Position numbers and translations under genes: made by a program
NCBI GenBank assembly: GCA_022432975.1
Contig: CM039502.1
Coordinates: 77,698,181-77,762,180 of the forward strand
Source: Begonia masoniana
Lineage: Eukaryota > Streptophyta > Magnoliopsida > Cucurbitales > Begoniaceae
Length of the DNA: 64,000 bases
Direction of reading: 5' to 3'
In this document: piece after piece, positions 1 through 12,038 of the stretch
Layout of the letters: each line of letters opens with the position of its first letter
How positions within the stretch are numbered: the first letter of the stretch is position 1
Notes under the pieces: generated by a model
What the model was told of the DNA's origin: nothing
The model's database searches: none
What the model saw: the letters and a program-made list of their open reading frames with translations, nothing else

Positions 1-1450
1 TGTGGAAGGTCAGATTGTGAAGGCATCAAGAGTGTAGGAGAAGGAGGTGAAGGGATTGGGACTTGAGAAGCAGTTGTACTGGGAGGAGATAATTGGACTG
101 AGGGAGGTGGTTGGACTAGTGATGGAGGACCAATATCCTGTTGGATTGGAGATGGAGGAGCAATATCCTGTTGGACTGGAGATGGAGGAGCAGGAGGCAG
201 AACCGGTAATAGAGGGGCAGGTGGAGGAGATGGAGGATTCTCTGAATGAGACGAGGCACAGATGAAGGAGTAGAAATTGCCTCTGACACAGGTGCTCTTG
301 AGATAGGGGCACGACGCCTTCGCACAAGAGGAGGAGGTTGGAAACTAGACGCTTGAGACTGAGAAGGGGAATTATTGAATGCAGGAATTTCAGATTCATC
401 CCCACCCTCAGCAGTGGACTCCTCTGGCAGGCTGAGTTTTCTCTTCCCTTTCTTGGCAACTACAGTCTTAACAGTCCCTTGCTTAGAAGCATCGAGAACA
501 AGATTCCCTGTTCTTGTTCTCTTAATTCCCATTTTCTTAAGAGTGGTTCGGGAATAGTAACTTGAAGGTTGAAGACGGAAGGGGTCTTCATCCTCTGGAA
601 AAGCAACCTCAAGCTGCATAAAAATCTTCATGAGCAGCAGATTGTAGGGAAAAGAGGTAGCCCGGGATGACACTACTTGAATCATCCTTCGAACAACAAT
701 GAAGCCAAGATTGAAGGGTGTCTTGAAGTAAATGGCAAACAGAACAAAAAATTCCATTGCACTAATTTCATCATGATGACTACCTTTAGGGACAATGTTG
801 TACCCAATCATTTGATGAAATAACCTGGCCCTTGCAGTCAGGTGTTTGCCTTTAAGAGAATCAGGAGTATGATTGGGGTCATTAACAATAAGCTGTAGAA
901 AGCTCTCACCATCAGATGTACCAAAGAAAGGAAGTTCAGTGCCGGATACATATTTATAAGGGCAGCTATCCAAATGGGAGACTTCCAGAAGAGCATTAAT
1001 GTACTCGGGAGTGATTTCCATGTGTTTGTTATACACATAGCTCCTAATGATGGAGAAATCAGAGGTGAAACTAAGATTGGCGTAGAACATTTTTATGGCT
1101 TCCGGATAATAATAGGACTCTACATTGAACAGACCTAATAACCCGAGATCCTTCAAGGGTTCAATAATATCCATGCCAGCTAAATCGTCAAAATCAATCC
1201 CACGACTAGGTATAAGAGTTTTGAACTGATAATCATCATGATACCTAGACTCCGCAGCTTTAGTGAGAAAGTAGAGAGAGGGCCACTCTTTTGCTCGGGG
1301 AATCACGCGTGGAGGACGAGTTGAAGTTTTGGCCTTCTTCTGAACCGGTTTGGAGACGGCGCGGGAAGATGAACCCTGAAACTCTATTGAAGGAATAGAA
1401 ACTGCGAGAGAGAGAGAACTGGTAGGGCAAGAGATTTTCTGAAAGAGCGC
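1..1450 (-). pseudogene. E1 extra ORF (putative plant transposon protein, PF20167-like), 3' end outside window
   Basis: An open frame runs from at least 1306 down to about 250 and stays open upstream to about 1450. No convincing ATG was found, so the start is uncertain. The central part (about 1240-560) aligns by eye with the extra ORF of E2 (31267-33003). Matching blocks include a leucine-rich 'LKDLGLLGLF' segment, an 'SYVYNKHMEITPEYIN' segment and an 'LTARARLFHQMIGYNIVPKGSH' segment. I place it in the putative plant transposon protein family (Pfam PF20167 from memory). Near 250-262 the frame shifts by one base. After that a proline/serine-rich tail (PPSPIQQD-type repeats, from a 30-bp DNA repeat at about 118-197) continues past base 1. 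The function is unknown; this family accompanies plant LTR retrotransposons. The orientation is the same as pol. Confidence 0.7.
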
Positions 1451-1556
1451 GAAAATGTGAAGCGTCTTTGAAAAGAAGCAGAGTTTAAATGGAAAGGGGC
1501 ATCGCCCGACGAGATGAAGTCACACATGTAAGACAGATTAACCCGATGGGTCACAC

Positions 1557-1690
1557 GTGTCGGTAGATCAAGGATGAAAATGCATCTTCCGATGCCTACA
1601 GAAAAGCACAGCATCTACCGATGCCTTCCGATAGACATGCATCTTCCGATGCCTAGTGAAGACCCAGCATCTACCGATGCCATCACAGAA
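1557..1690. repeat. Short GCATCTWCCGATGCC repeat cluster between E1 pol and extra ORF
   Basis: Four or five copies of a 15-base unit, GCATCT(A/T)CCGATGCC, lie in 130 bp at irregular spacing. The stretch is non-coding, between the end of RNase H (1734) and the extra ORF. The unit is the reverse complement of the GGCATCGGTAGATGC motif that fills the E1 LTR at 9857-10390. The motif therefore occurs at two separate places of the same element. See findings. Confidence 0.75.
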
Positions 1691-4102
1691 GGAAATGCTC
1701 TAACACTCAGGAATTTCCAACAGAGAGATAAACTTAGTTTTTCTCAACCCGAATGAGGCCTAATCTTATTCTAATACTGTTGAATGTCTTTTCATCTAAA
1801 GGCTTGGTAAAGATGTCAACTAGTTGATCAACAGAATTGACCAATTCTAAAGATATATCACCTCTCTGAATCTGATCTCGAATGAAGTGATATCTAACAT
1901 CTATATGCTTAGTTCTAGAATGCTAAATAGGATTTTTAGAAATGTTGATGGCACTGGTGTTGTCACACCGAATAGGAATCCTATCATAAAACAGATTATA
2001 ATCTTCTAGAGTTTGCTTCATCCAAAGCATTTGTGCACAGCAACTGCCTGCAGCAATATATTCACTCTCAGCAGTTGACAATGCAACAGAATTCTGTTTC
2101 TTAGAATACCAGGAAACTAAAGATTCACCAAGGAATTGACATGTTCCACTGGTGCTTTTCCTATCTACTAGACTACCAGCATAGTCAGAATCAGAGTATC
2201 CAATCAGATCAAAGGAAGTTCCCTTAGGATACCATAAACCTAAATCATAAGTCCCACTCAAATATTTGAAAATCCTTTTTACTGCAGATAAATGAGACTC
2301 CTTAGGGGCAGCATGAAATCTAGCACATAAACAAACACTAAATAGAATATCTGGCCTACTTGCAGTAAGATATAACAGTGAACCAATCATACCACGATAT
2401 TTCTTGATATCCACACTTATACCATTTTCATCCTTGTCCAATTTAGTGGTGGTACTCATGGGAGTTCTAGAAGATTTGACAGACTCTAAACCAAATTTCT
2501 TAAGGAGTTCCTTAATATACTTCTCTTGACAGAAGAAAATTCCATCAGGAGTTTGATTAATCTGGAATCCTAAGAAGAATTTTAACTCCCCCATCATACT
2601 CATTTCAAATTCACTTTGCATGAGGGAGGAAAATTCATTACACATGTTGACATTAGATGATCCAAAAATAATGTCATCAACATAGATTTGTACTAACAGA
2701 ATGTCATTACCCTTTTGCATGGTAAATAGAGTTGAGTCGGTGTTACCCTTTTTGAAATTCCTTTCCTCAAGGAAGTTCCTCAACCTATCATACCAAGCTC
2801 TAAGAGCCTGCTTAAGTCCATAAAGAGCCCTCTTAAGTCTATATACATAATCAGGTTTTGCAAAATCTTCAAATCCTAAGGGCTGCTCTACATAAACTTC
2901 TTCCTGAATATAACCATTTAAGAAAGCACTCTTCACATCCATTTGAAAGAGTGTGAAGTTTTTGTAGCAAGCATAAGCTAGAAGCATCCTAATTGACTTT
3001 AATCTAGCAACAGGTGCAAAGGTTTCCTCAAAATCTATTCCTTCTTCTTGATTGTAACCTTTAGCAACCAGTCTAGCCTTATTTGTAACCACAATCCCAT
3101 TTTCATCTAATTTGTTCTTGTAAACCCATTTAGTTCCAATAATGGGATGATTCGGAGGCCTTGGAACAAGTTCCCATACCTTGCTCCTTTCAAATTGATT
3201 CAACTCTTCTTCCATGGCCAAAATCCAATTTTCATCACCATCGGCTTCTTCAAATTTCTTAGGCTCTACTTATGAAATAAATGTCACATTGGCACAGAGA
3301 TTCCTAAGAGAAGCTCTAGTCTTAACTCCTAAAGAAGGATCACCTAAAACTTCATCTATTGGATGATTTTTGACATATTTCCAATCTTTAGGAAGAGCAG
3401 GATTTTCATCCTTGACATGAACAATATCTAGAGATGTAGAAGAAGGTTCTATTGATTTTTCTACATGGATAGGATCACTAGGCTTTTCTAAGGAAAGAGA
3501 ATCCAGTTGTTTGTCCAAAATATCATCCTCATCCACATTGATTGTGGGTTGAGGGGACTCATCAAAGTTAACATGAACTGACTCCTCTACAACTAGAGTT
3601 CTCCTATTGAATACTCTATAAGCTTTGCTGGAAAGAGAATAACCCAGAAAAATTCTAAGATCAGATTTGGAGTCGAATTTTCCTAAGTTATCCTTAGTGT
3701 TGAGAATGAAACATTTACTACCAAAGGCTCTAAAATACTTGACAGAATGAGTTTTTCCACTCCAGAGCTCATAGGGAGTTTTCTCAAAAATAGGTCTTAT
3801 GGAAACCCGATTTAGCACATAACAGGCTGTTGCAACAGCTTCAGCCCAGAAATACTTAGGAAGTAAATTTTCATTAAGCATAGTCCTAGCAAGCTCTTGG
3901 AGAGACCTATTTTTCCTCTCAACAACACCATTTTGCTGAGGGGTCCTAGGTGAAGAGAAGTTGTGCTCAATTCCATACTTGAGACACAATAGTTCAAATT
4001 TCTCATTTTCAAATTCTCCACCATGATCACTACGAATAGCAACAATGGTGAGCTCCTTTTCATTTTGAACTCTTTTCCTAAAACTAGAAAAGGTGTCAAA
4101 AG

Positions 4103-6660
4103 TGTAACGACCCTCAAACTATTCCTAATTTCCTGTACGAAATTTTTCTTTTTAAGCCTCTAAATCAATTAAAAACATATTCGAAAACCTTTAAAGAAAA
4201 TTCATTTATCATACAAAAACAGTTTACATAAAACCACTCAACCTTCTATCATTCCTCAATTTATCAACTTATCACTTCTTCACAATATCATTTCTATCTT
4301 CATTTCAATTATACATTTTACATAAACTTTCCAAACATTCATACGTTCTCGTAACTCTGCCCAAAACCGACTCGAAACACAACTATAACAAAGTACATTT
4401 TCACGAAAACGAACTGCATGGTTCCGTTTAAAAGTGTGACATATCCTCCTGTTTACAAAATCACCAAGCAGTTCATAAAAATCCAAATAAAAACCTTAAC
4501 AAACATTTTATAAAACAAATCTATCAACTAAACAGAATCAAACACCCTAAAACGTACCAACTACCAATTAAACTAAAAAAAACATTCCCATAATGTTAAA
4601 TTAATGGTTTAAACAAAACATTTGAAACATCAACATAAAAATCTAACACCTAACCAGAACCAAGCATCCTATAATTTCTATACTGTTCACATTAGCCCAA
4701 AACACTCCAAAAAGAAACCCTCAAAACCTATACATACTTCCCCACGGGTCGGTCAAGCATCGACTGCGCCAGCGCACTCCCACGGGCCATCATCCATCAA
4801 CTGCCTCAGACATCAGAAGGAGGAACGTCATCCTCACTTGGATCTACGTCACCTATAACGTCACCTACACCATACAGACATCTATGAGATAATTAAATCT
4901 CAGTAAGCTTCGTAAATGCAGATGCATGCGTGCGTATGCCATTCAGAAAACATGCTCAGATTCAGATACAGAAACAGATTCATTACGTCGCAGACAGACA
5001 GATTGTCACCGAGATCTCAACCCACTAACCGGAGAGAGCCCATCCTGCGGTCGGACTACTCTTTCCAGCTAGAGGAGGGGGGTACACGCTTGCAACACGC
5101 ACAGCCGTGCCTGAGCCCCACCTCGCGTGACCAGATACAGACAGATTACGTTCATTCATTACAGAGGTTCGTTTTCTTTTCTTAAAACACGTGCAGAAAT
5201 TCATTTTCATGACATTTGAAATACGTGATGCATGAACAGATATGAGCATAATATAAACATACAATAAACAAGCACATGTATACCATCATGACTGTAATAG
5301 AATAAGCTAAAACAATCGTAAACCTATCTACCCAACCAAAGCAATTTTAAACAAACAATACTTCAGGGATCCTCGATACGACAACGAAGTATGGTGTAGA
5401 CCAATCGGTCAGAGTAAGTCACGGGAACTTACCTGTCGTCCGTAGCTCGCTGGGGATGCTCGGTTATCTGTCCACCTATAGCTTAACCTACGAAAAATAT
5501 TCAAACTTTATTACACTCAAGCTTACATTCACCAATTTACTCTCAAACTACTATGTCTAGCCTAATCCAACTAAAACCTAATTAAACGGCCACTAATTTA
5601 GTTTTGGTAAAAACCGACCCGAAACTCAAACGCGCATAACTTTTGCGCCGGTTATCGGAATCGAACGATTCCAGCGGCCACGTACTCCTCTAATAACCTA
5701 TTTTAATCTGCCAAAAGGAATTTTAAAACAAATGACCGGAGCTAGGTCAATTTTGCAGAAACCCGAAACTGCCCCTTTACCCAAAATTTCTCTTTTTCAA
5801 TTTTTCATCAAAACTCTCTCAATTCCTCACTAATCTATCCTCCTAACATCCAATTAACATAAACTAACTAAAAATCAAAGTTCCAATTCAGAAAACCCGA
5901 AATCCCAAAACCTAGCCCCTCGGTTTTTCCCCAAATCCGAGCTCCTCATTGCTCGGCAACCCATGCCAGCACCGAGCTAGGCCAATTGACGCTTAAAGCA
6001 ACCCAAAAGGGCCGGTGGACGGAGCTCAATCGAGCTCGCCACCGTCGGCCATGAACAAAACGAAAACAAGGAAGAAACTCAACCTGTTTTCGGTCGGGTC
6101 TGGCGCGGAGAAGGCCGAACCGAGCTCTGGTTCAGCTCGCCGGCGTCTGCACGTCAGAATGGTGGTCGGAAACGCCGGGTCGCCGGGGAAGAGTCGTCGC
6201 GGCTCTTCGTCTCTCTCGGCGTCGGGAGCTCTCAGCGATAATGGCTTCATCGTGAAGCCATTATACTTTTAAATAAAAACTTTAAATTTTAATTACCAAA
6301 TTACTTAAATGTCCCTCAATCAATTCTATGTTTAATTCTTTAATTAGTCTATCGATTCGGTTTCTCTGCAATTTCCTTATTTCTCCAAATATTCCAATTT
6401 AATCTTAGAGTTCTAACAAAACTCACCGTTCACAAAACGGACTTATTTTGCTATTTTTACGAATTAATATGCTAAAAGGGTAAAACGGGAACTCTAGCAT
6501 TACTCTTCCCGATTTGGGTTTCTAAAATTTCACTTATTCTTCTACAAATTCCCGTAAATTTCTAGGGTCCTAATAAAACTATCCGCTCGCAAAACGGACC
6601 TAATTTACTTATTTACCAAAATAGCCTTGGAGCGGAAACCCGAAAAACTCGGGTGTTACA
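4103..6660 (-). mobile_element. E5: gypsy-type solo LTR inside E1 integrase
   Basis: The segment starts TGTAACGACCC, ends GGGTGTTACA, and is flanked on both sides by the 5-bp duplication AAAAG (4098-4102 and 6661-6665). It has no gag or pol and only one LTR-length unit (2558 bp), so it is a solo LTR left by LTR-LTR recombination. Blocks near 4740-5010 match the reverse complement of the E4 LTR, so it belongs to a diverged relative of E4. It lies in minus orientation, with the LTR 5' end (TGTAACACCC) at 6660. It interrupts integrase between the TFS-type segment upstream and the RSDHGGEFEN segment downstream. Confidence 0.9.
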
Positions 6661-7383
6661 AAAAGTCTCATCCTTAGACTTTAGAAAGTAAATCCAAGTA
6701 AATCTAGAAAAATCATCAACGATGACAAATGCATAGAATTTTCCTTCTAAGCTGGCTATATTTGAAGGACCGAAGAGATCCATGTGAAGGAGTTGAAGAG
6801 GCTTAGAAGTAGAAATTGCATTCTTCTATGCAAAGGAACTTTTGATCTGCTTGCCCATTTGGCAGGCTTCACAGACCCTATCCTTTTCAAAGGATATCTT
6901 AGGGATTCCTCTAACTAAGTTTTCCTTAGTAATCTTAGCTAAGGTATCCATCCCTATATGTCCTAATCTCCTATGCCAGATCCAAGAATCATGGGAAGAA
7001 TTCACAGCAAAATATTTTTCATCAGACACAGCAATATCATCTAAGTCAATAATATAAATATTATCTTTCCTATACCTAGAAAACAGAATTTTGCTAATTG
7101 AAGCACCTTTAATTATGCAAGAGTCTGATTTAAAAATCACTTTATATCCTTTATCACATAGCTGGTTATACTGAGTAAATTATGCTTTAATCCATCAACT
7201 AATAAAATATTTTCAATAATAGGATTAATGCTGTTACCTATGTTACCAATGCCAACAATTTTGCCTTTTTGGTTTCCACCGAAAGTGACACTTCCTTTCT
7301 TCTTGTTGACAGCTGCAAACTTGGTTGAGTCTCCTGTCATATGTCTCGAACATCCACTGTCGAGATACCATTGATTTTTTCCA

Positions 7384-7541
7384 GGAGAACAGTCAACCTG
7401 CAAAACAGAGATCAGGTTGTCTTCTTAGGTACTCAAATCTTTTGGGTCCTAGTGTTAGGCATGGAGAACAGTCAACCTGCAAAACAGAGATCAGGTTGTC
7501 TTCTTAGGTACCCAAATCTTTTGGGTCCTAGTGTTAGGCAT
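7384..7541. repeat. 79-bp tandem duplication at the E1 gag-protease junction
   Basis: Two adjacent 79-bp copies (7384-7462 and 7463-7541) differ at about one base. Because 79 is not a multiple of three, the duplication alone breaks the gag-protease frame. The high identity suggests it is recent. Confidence 0.9.
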
Positions 7542-9127
7542 GGTCCCCTTTGGAACCCATTGCAGTTTACTGCCAGATTTTCTATTGTTTGATTTTAAGG
7601 GACACTCAAAAGATTTATGTCCTACTTCGTTACATGCATAACAAGTGGATGGTTTAACAAAGAAATTCTTAAAAACTTTTCTCTTATTAAACTTATCATA
7701 GCCTAAACCTGCCTTATCATGGGTAGCTCTATGATTTCCTATCAACAAAGTTATATTTTTGCTACCATTTGAGAACCAAAGAACAAGTTTATTCAAAGAC
7801 TCATTTTTCTTCTTAAGTTTTGTAATTTCTTTTTCATGCAAGTCCACTTCTTTAGCATGCTTTTCTAATAACCCTGCATTTTCCTTTTTCAACATGTTAT
7901 ATTTAGTCTTAAGTATGCCAAATTGTTTAACCAAGTCATTAAAGGCGTCAATTAGTTCACCTTCTTCATTATCACTATCGTTATCACTTAAAATACTTGA
8001 GGAAGAAGTGCTAACGTTTTCCTCGTGTGCCATGAAGCACAAATTTGCAACTTCCTCATCTTCTGAAGAGGAGGTGTCACCTTCACTGTCATCCCAAGTG
8101 GCCTTCATAGCCTTCTTCTTAGACTTCTTGGGATACTTCTTTGTCTGTGGACAATCTGCCTTCATGTGGCCAGGCTTTCCGCATCCAAAACAAGTGATTT
8201 CCTTCTCCTTGTGAGATTTCTCACCCTTTGGAAATCTCCTTCCTTGCATTCTTTTTCTTTGGAGGAATTTGCTGAACCTCCTTGTAATGAGGGCTATATC
8301 CTCATCATCTTCCTCTTCTTCTTCTTCTTCAGACACATCTTGTTTGCTGGAAGAGGCTTTCATAGCAATGTCTTTTCTTTTTGTAGCCTCTTTCTCCTTG
8401 AGGTCTTCCTTATCGTTTGACCTCATTGTGATCTCATGTGTCATAAGAGATCCAATGAGTTCCTCAAGTTTCAGAGCTTTGAGATCCTTTGCTTCCTGTA
8501 TGACAGTCACCTTTGGCTGCCAGCTTCTTGGAAGACATCTGAGGATCTTCCTGACCTGTTCTTCACTAGAATAAGATTTACCAAGAGCTTTCAAACCATT
8601 AGTAATGTTAGTAAATTTTGTAAACATGGAAGAAACAGACTCATCCTTAGGCATAGAGAATAGTTCATACTCGTGTATGAGCATATTTAATTTACTCTCT
8701 TTCACTTGATTTGTGCCCTCGTGTGTGACCTCTAATAGGTGCCAAATCTCTTGGGCACTCTCACACCCTTGTACTCTATTAAATTCGTCTCTATTCAGAG
8801 CACAGTACAGGGTGTTTACTGCCTTGGCATTAAGGCTCAGATTCCTCTTATCTGTATCATTTAGTTCATGTGAAGTTTTAGGAAGCCTAATACCATTTTC
8901 TGTTTTAAACGCTATGTATGGACCATTTTCTATATTATTCCATATGCCATAATCCATAGCCTGAACATATATTCTCATCCTAGATTTCCAGTACACATAA
9001 TCATTACCATCAAAGAATGGAGGTCTGGTGGTAAACTGACCTTCCATTTGTGTAGAATGTGTGTTGAATGCCATTTCAAAAATCACAATATTTTCTAGAT
9101 AAACTACTTAGACAATATTAAAACCTT

Positions 9128-9139
9128 GCTCTGATACCA
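9128..9139 (-). other. E1 primer binding site
   Basis: GCTCTGATACCA on the plus strand is the reverse complement of TGGTATCAGAGC, the usual plant initiator tRNA-Met primer site. It sits two bases from the LTR edge at 9142 and fixes the element's orientation as minus. Confidence 0.92.
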
Positions 9140-9141
9140 AT

Positions 9142-10401
9142 TGTAGGATCGAGATTGTCTAAGAGGGGGGTGAATTAAATCTTTTTAAATTTCTTAATAT
9201 CTCTTAAACTAACAGCAAGCAAACAATTAGTAAAAGTAAAAAGAGAGAGAAAGAAAAACCAACACAGAAGTTTTTACGTGGTTCGGCTCAACCTAGCCTA
9301 CATCCACGCTTCAAGGTTCACCCCTTGAAGATCCTTAACCTTCTCCTCTCGAGAATGAACAGATCGGAATTCCGGGCTCCGATCAACTGCCTTTTACAGA
9401 TTTAGATAGAACTTCACGGGCGTCAATCCACTGCCTTTCAGATTTTACAAGTTTGAGTAAATGAATACAACAAACTACAAACTCTCAAATCAAATTCTCA
9501 AGTTTAGGAATCGAGAGATGTAGATGAAAATACAGAGTATGATAGATCACAAGTTAGGGCTCAGGAATTCAAATTCGCAAAAGTTGTATCTTTGTGCTCT
9601 AACCTTGGCTTAAATACTCTGTCTTCGGAATCGGCTTGACTTCAATGCTCCTTATCCAATAATAGAAACTTTGTTACCGTTGGAGCAGCTTTCGTACAAT
9701 TTCAGGTAGCCGTTGCCGTCTGTAGTTGCAAGTCGTCGTCGCCATTAAAGTTCTGGAGTTAATACTGAAAACGACGTCACTGTAGCTTCGCGGCTATTTT
9801 AAAATCTGGCGGAAGATCACCGGTTTAAACAGCTTCAAAACAAATCACCACGTCATCGGCATGAGTTGCTCTAAAGGTCCATCGGCAAATGTATCTTCAG
9901 CTCCATCGGTAGATACAACACGAATAAGCTATCGGTAAGAGCAAGCTTTGAACTTCATCGGCATATGCATCATATAAATTCATCGGCAGATGTATTCTGG
10001 AAAAGTCATCGGCAGATGCACCTTGAAAGTTCATCGGCAGGAACAGCTTGAAAGCGCCATCGGCAGATGCATCTCAAAAGTTATCGGCAGATGAAGGCTT
10101 TGAATTCCATCGGTAGATGCACCTTGAAAAATCGTCGGCAGATGCATCTTGAACTTCATCAGTTTGATGACTCCATCGGCAGATGCAAGTTGATATGTCA
10201 TCGGCAGATGCAAGCTTTAAAGACCATCGGCAGATGCAGGCCTTAAGGCTATCGGCAGATGCAGGCTTTAAAGCTATCGGCAGATGCAAGACTTTAAAGC
10301 TATCGGCAGATGCAGGCTTTAAGGCTATCGGCAGATGCAAGCCTTTAAAGCTATCGGCAGATGCAGGATTTAAGGCTATCGGCAGATACAAGCCTTGCAC
10401 A
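9142..10401 (-). repeat. E1 5' LTR
   Basis: On the plus strand it runs TGTAGGATCGAG... to ...CCTTGCACA. The near-PBS end carries the typical copia LTR terminus. The opposite end (U3 in the element's orientation) is occupied by the motif array at 9857-10390. The outer border is a best guess from the CA dinucleotide and from the end of the array. Confidence 0.7.
9857..10390. repeat. Tandem ATCGGCAGATGCA array in E1 U3
   Basis: About twenty copies of a core ATCGGCAGATGCA (variants TCGGTAGATG, TCGGCATATG) are separated by 12-18 bp. They are irregular from 9857 to 10200 and become nearly regular (25-26 bp unit) from 10227 to 10390, with CTTTAAAGCT-like linkers. The array lies at the 5' (U3) end of the LTR, where promoter and enhancer elements of LTR retrotransposons reside. 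It has no spacer diversity of the CRISPR kind. Confidence 0.9.
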
Positions 10402-11511
10402 CTTAACCAATATTATTAGAAAACTAAAATACCTTTTCCAAGGGTATTTCCAAAGGATTAAAAAAAAAACAGATGCATAATTCAATATTCTCATACTTTT
10501 AAACATAATCAACATAATCAAATTATTTACTTATCATTCATAAACATCATCAAAAACATATTTAGACTTAAACTCTATTTAAGTCAACAATGACATCCTA
10601 ATAATTGTCACATGTTTTTAATACTGCTAACAATTCATGCAACTGTATAAACGTCAACCTTTCTTTGGGCCGATCGATATTTATACAATGTCATGTCTCA
10701 TGCGTAACATATAAAAACAGGATAGTTAAAGCAAGAGTGACTAATTTTATAACATGTTATCCAACCATCTTATTTTACAATATAAGACTTCATAAAATTG
10801 CACTAAAACTGAGTTAAAAAAAAATCATGTATATACACATTTAATAACTAGGCAACCATAGTAGTCAATTAGTAACCAAATGATCAACCTACCTAGAATA
10901 GAAGGTGCAAATCGGCCACAACGGGCAAAAACAGAGTGAATCAGAGCGAACCGAGCCCTGAATTGTCCATAAACAGTCATTAAAAAGACCTAAAACAGTC
11001 GAGCCAAAGTGAACCGGGGCCCATTTGACCAAATGTACCGGTCCTTTTTTTTTGGGCTGGTTCAACTGAACCAGATCAGTCCAATCTAGTTGAACCGGTC
11101 TGGGTTGATCGAACCGAAACAGATTAGTTTAGACCAAACCAAATTAGTCTGGATCGAACCAACCAAAGAATCGGTCCGGACCATAACCGAACCGAGTTTG
11201 TTTTGGTCTGAGTGGGACCCAACCCAAATGGTTTGGTCCGAACCCAGTCGGTCCGAACTGCCGAAGAGGGGCTACGAACCAGCAACCAAAATTGCCGAAA
11301 TCTCATTGATTCTGGGGAATTTCACCCCAAAATTGTCTGATTTATCGGGCAATAATCTTCAACGTGCATTACAAAAATCAATTTTTTAAGGTCTCGAAAC
11401 ATGCATTCTAGCGGAATTAGATGCATAAAAAAAATTTTAAAAATTAAAAAAAAAATTAATTCTTAATCCGATTTGAAGCCAAAATTGATTAATTGTAGTC
11501 TAACGTGAACA
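10402..11511. other. Non-coding stretch, probable leader debris of the E7 copia copy
   Basis: No supportable gene. 10440-10900 is AT-rich. 11040-11290 is a degenerate region rich in GAACCG/ACCGGT/CGGTCC words that reads open on both strands by chance. It ends at a primer-site-like sequence beside the E7 LTR, so part of it is probably the 5' leader of that minus-strand element. Confidence 0.5.
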
Positions 11512-11525
11512 GCTCTAATACCAAT

Positions 11526-12038
11526 TGATGGAATCATTAGAATTAATGAACCCTAAAACAAACGAAAATCTAATTCTCAATATCGATACGTTAGAAATTT
11601 TACAAGGAAATCAATAAAACTAGAAAAACGTACCTAGATCCATTATCTAAATACAATATACTGAAAATAGGGTACGTGAATCTTCCGAATTCGACAATCG
11701 CCTTCTCAAATGCTCTCTAAATTGATGGCGGTTTCAAAGAGGTTTCAAATAGGCAAAAGGTTCAAATGTGAATTAGGGATCATAACCCTTTAGTTAAACT
11801 AATTGGGTAATTTATTATTTTGTCCATCATAAATCGATAAATTACCCTTAATGTCTCTACACATTATAATAGAACCATATTATATTCAATATAATCCAAA
11901 ATTTGTTAAAATTATATTAAATCACTTTAATATAGATTTAAATCCGATAATAACATAATGTATAATTTATAGTTTAACAATTTAGATCTAAATGTTCTTG
12001 TCGAATAAAAATCCATAACCAGACTTATAATTCTAACA
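11526..12038 (-). mobile_element. E7: copia-type LTR with adjacent primer site, element truncated
   Basis: The plus strand reads TGATGGAATC... to ...AATTCTAACA. Immediately left, at 11512-11523, is GCTCTAATACCA, the reverse complement of TGGTATTAGAGC, one mismatch from the usual tRNA-Met site. This orders a minus-strand element with its 5' LTR here and its body to the left. No gag follows within 1.1 kb, so the body is truncated. The internal sequence is AT-rich. Confidence 0.6.

Larger units (their letters stand above)
1734..9074 (-). pseudogene. E1 gag-pol polyprotein (degenerate)
   Basis: Gag begins at the ATG at 9074 and reads to 7491. It has a UBN2-type capsid region, two CCHC zinc knuckles (CFGCGKPGHMKADC and CYACNEVGHKSFEC), an acidic Glu/Asp run and a coiled-coil-like Lys/Glu stretch. 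Protease (WYLDSGCSRHMTGD, about 7370-7330), the pre-integrase zinc finger (WHRRLGH, about 6970) and the integrase core (HNFSSPRTPQQNGVVERKNR, about 3950) follow. Reverse transcriptase has YVDDIIFG near 2670. RNase H ends at 1734. Breaks: a 79-bp tandem duplication with a lost base between gag and protease, a frame change near 7150, a stop near 6825, the E5 insertion at 4103-6660, a stop at 3270 (TCA-TAA) and a stop at 1923. It cannot make a working polyprotein. Confidence 0.93.
1..10401 (-). mobile_element. E1: SIRE-type Ty1/copia element with extra 3' ORF, left part outside window
   Basis: Reading on the minus strand the order is 5' LTR (about 9142-10401), primer binding site (9128-9139), gag, protease, integrase, reverse transcriptase/RNase H, a non-coding stretch, then an additional ORF that runs off the left edge. 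The 3' LTR is therefore outside the window. The PR-INT-RT order defines Ty1/copia. The RT resembles the SIRE/Maximus lineage, which is known for an additional ORF downstream of pol. The element is dead: it has several small frameshifts, in-frame stops, a 79-bp duplication and a 2.56-kb insertion in integrase. The right LTR border is inferred from a TG...CA end, because the partner LTR needed to check a target duplication is not visible. Confidence 0.9.

Noticed and set aside
10227..10390. Regular 25-26-bp repeats resembling a CRISPR array
   Set aside because: Plant nuclear DNA, no cas genes, linkers are near-identical instead of unique, and the array lies in a retrotransposon LTR.
11090..11389. 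Open frames on both strands in the GAACCG-rich stretch
   Set aside because: Both strands are open because of word composition; no codon structure or domain.
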